From Planctomycetota bacterium (GTDB lineage Bacteria > Planctomycetota > PUPC01 > JABMSA01): DNA of 5,115 bases. The notes under the pieces are model-generated. The model had not been told where the DNA came from, did not search any database, and worked only from the letters and a program-made list of their open reading frames with translations. The stretch covers positions 1-5,115 of the forward strand of contig JABMSA010000809.1 of assembly GCA_013202185.1 (NCBI GenBank), written 5' to 3'. This document shows positions 4,901-5,115 of the stretch, piece by piece (the first letter of the stretch is position 1; every line of letters starts with the position of its first letter). The translations under genes and the position numbers were made by a program.

Positions 4901-5115
4901 CATCGATTCGATCAAGCCCTATGATCGCAACCCCCGCATCAACGACAAGGCGGTGGATGCCGTGGCCGCCAGCCTGCGGGAGTTCGGGTTCCGCCAGCCG
5001 ATTGTCGTTGATGCGGATGGAGTGATCGTCGCAGGCCACACGCGATGGAAAGCAGCCAAGCAGCTCGGCCTGGCCAAGGCGCCCGTGCACGTGGCCACCG
5101 ACCTCACGCCGGAAC
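4869..5115 (+). CDS. ParB/sulfiredoxin-fold domain protein, N-terminal part; 3' end outside window
   Basis: The first 82 residues of a ParB N-terminal-type domain protein; the frame is open to the right edge. Visible motifs in order: VQLRSIDSIKPYDRNPRIND (residues 7-26, the usual opening strand and NPR turn), AVDAVAASLREFGFRQPIVVD (28-48, helix then strand), and VIVAGHTRWKAAKQLGL (52-68), the GHxRxxAA signature of the ParB/Srx fold that binds CTP or ATP in characterised members. The opening resembles the ParB domain that in phages and mobile elements is often fused to, or followed by, a DNA methyltransferase, so the full gene may encode a modification enzyme, a nuclease or a partition protein. 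The missing C-terminus decides this. Start ATG 4869 has a good ribosome binding site. It lies in the same frame as the ERCC4 gene and probably the same operon. Confidence 0.88.
   Translation, partial: MPNTFRVQLRSIDSIKPYDRNPRINDKAVDAVAASLREFGFRQPIVVDADGVIVAGHTRWKAAKQLGLAKAPVHVATDLTPE

Overview
The window looks like part of a mobile-element replication module (prophage, plasmid or integrative element) from a planctomycete. The best taxonomic clue is the 104-residue protein at 831-1145. It matches my memory of the DUF1580 family (short helix-turn-helix proteins first described from Rhodopirellula/Pirellula relatives), including the ISTLHRW...GVRGVRLET pattern. The fairly GC-rich coding sequence and phage/plasmid-type genes fit this, but no host housekeeping gene, tRNA or integrase is visible to confirm it.

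Layout, all genes on the + strand. (1) 3-587: the end of an unrecognised gene with an acidic leader and a CxxC...CxxC putative zinc knuckle. (2) 588-830: a pyrimidine-rich intergenic stretch with spaced TTCCC repeats (a 22-bp periodic pair) and a small TGCAT/ATGCA dyad. (3) 831-4000: a tightly coupled three-gene operon: the DUF1580-type DNA-binding protein, an unrecognised 157-residue helical protein, and a 794-residue primase-helicase (CHC2 zinc finger, TOPRIM, D5-type N domain, SF3 helicase, C-terminal tail). (4) 4001-4220: an intergenic region with a perfect 14-bp inverted repeat that encloses two smaller hairpins and a sigma70-like promoter. (5) 4221-4724: a stand-alone ERCC4/XPF-type nuclease. 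(6) 4725-4868: an ambiguous junction with overlapping open frames and a T9 tract. (7) 4869-5115: the start of a ParB/sulfiredoxin-fold protein that runs off the right edge; in mobile elements this domain often precedes a DNA methyltransferase domain.

Working model (inference): the DUF1580 protein controls or marks the element's replication region, the primase-helicase primes and unwinds element DNA much like phage P4 alpha, and the ERCC4 nuclease processes branched intermediates. The ParB-like product handles partition, nicking or DNA modification. The inverted-repeat region after the primase is either the operator/promoter of the nuclease operon, the replication origin, or both. I did not find CRISPR arrays, rRNA, tRNA or insertion sequences. 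Known domains account for the primase, nuclease, ParB and DUF1580 genes. The least explained elements are the 157-residue orphan, the repeat clusters and the nuclease-ParB junction.
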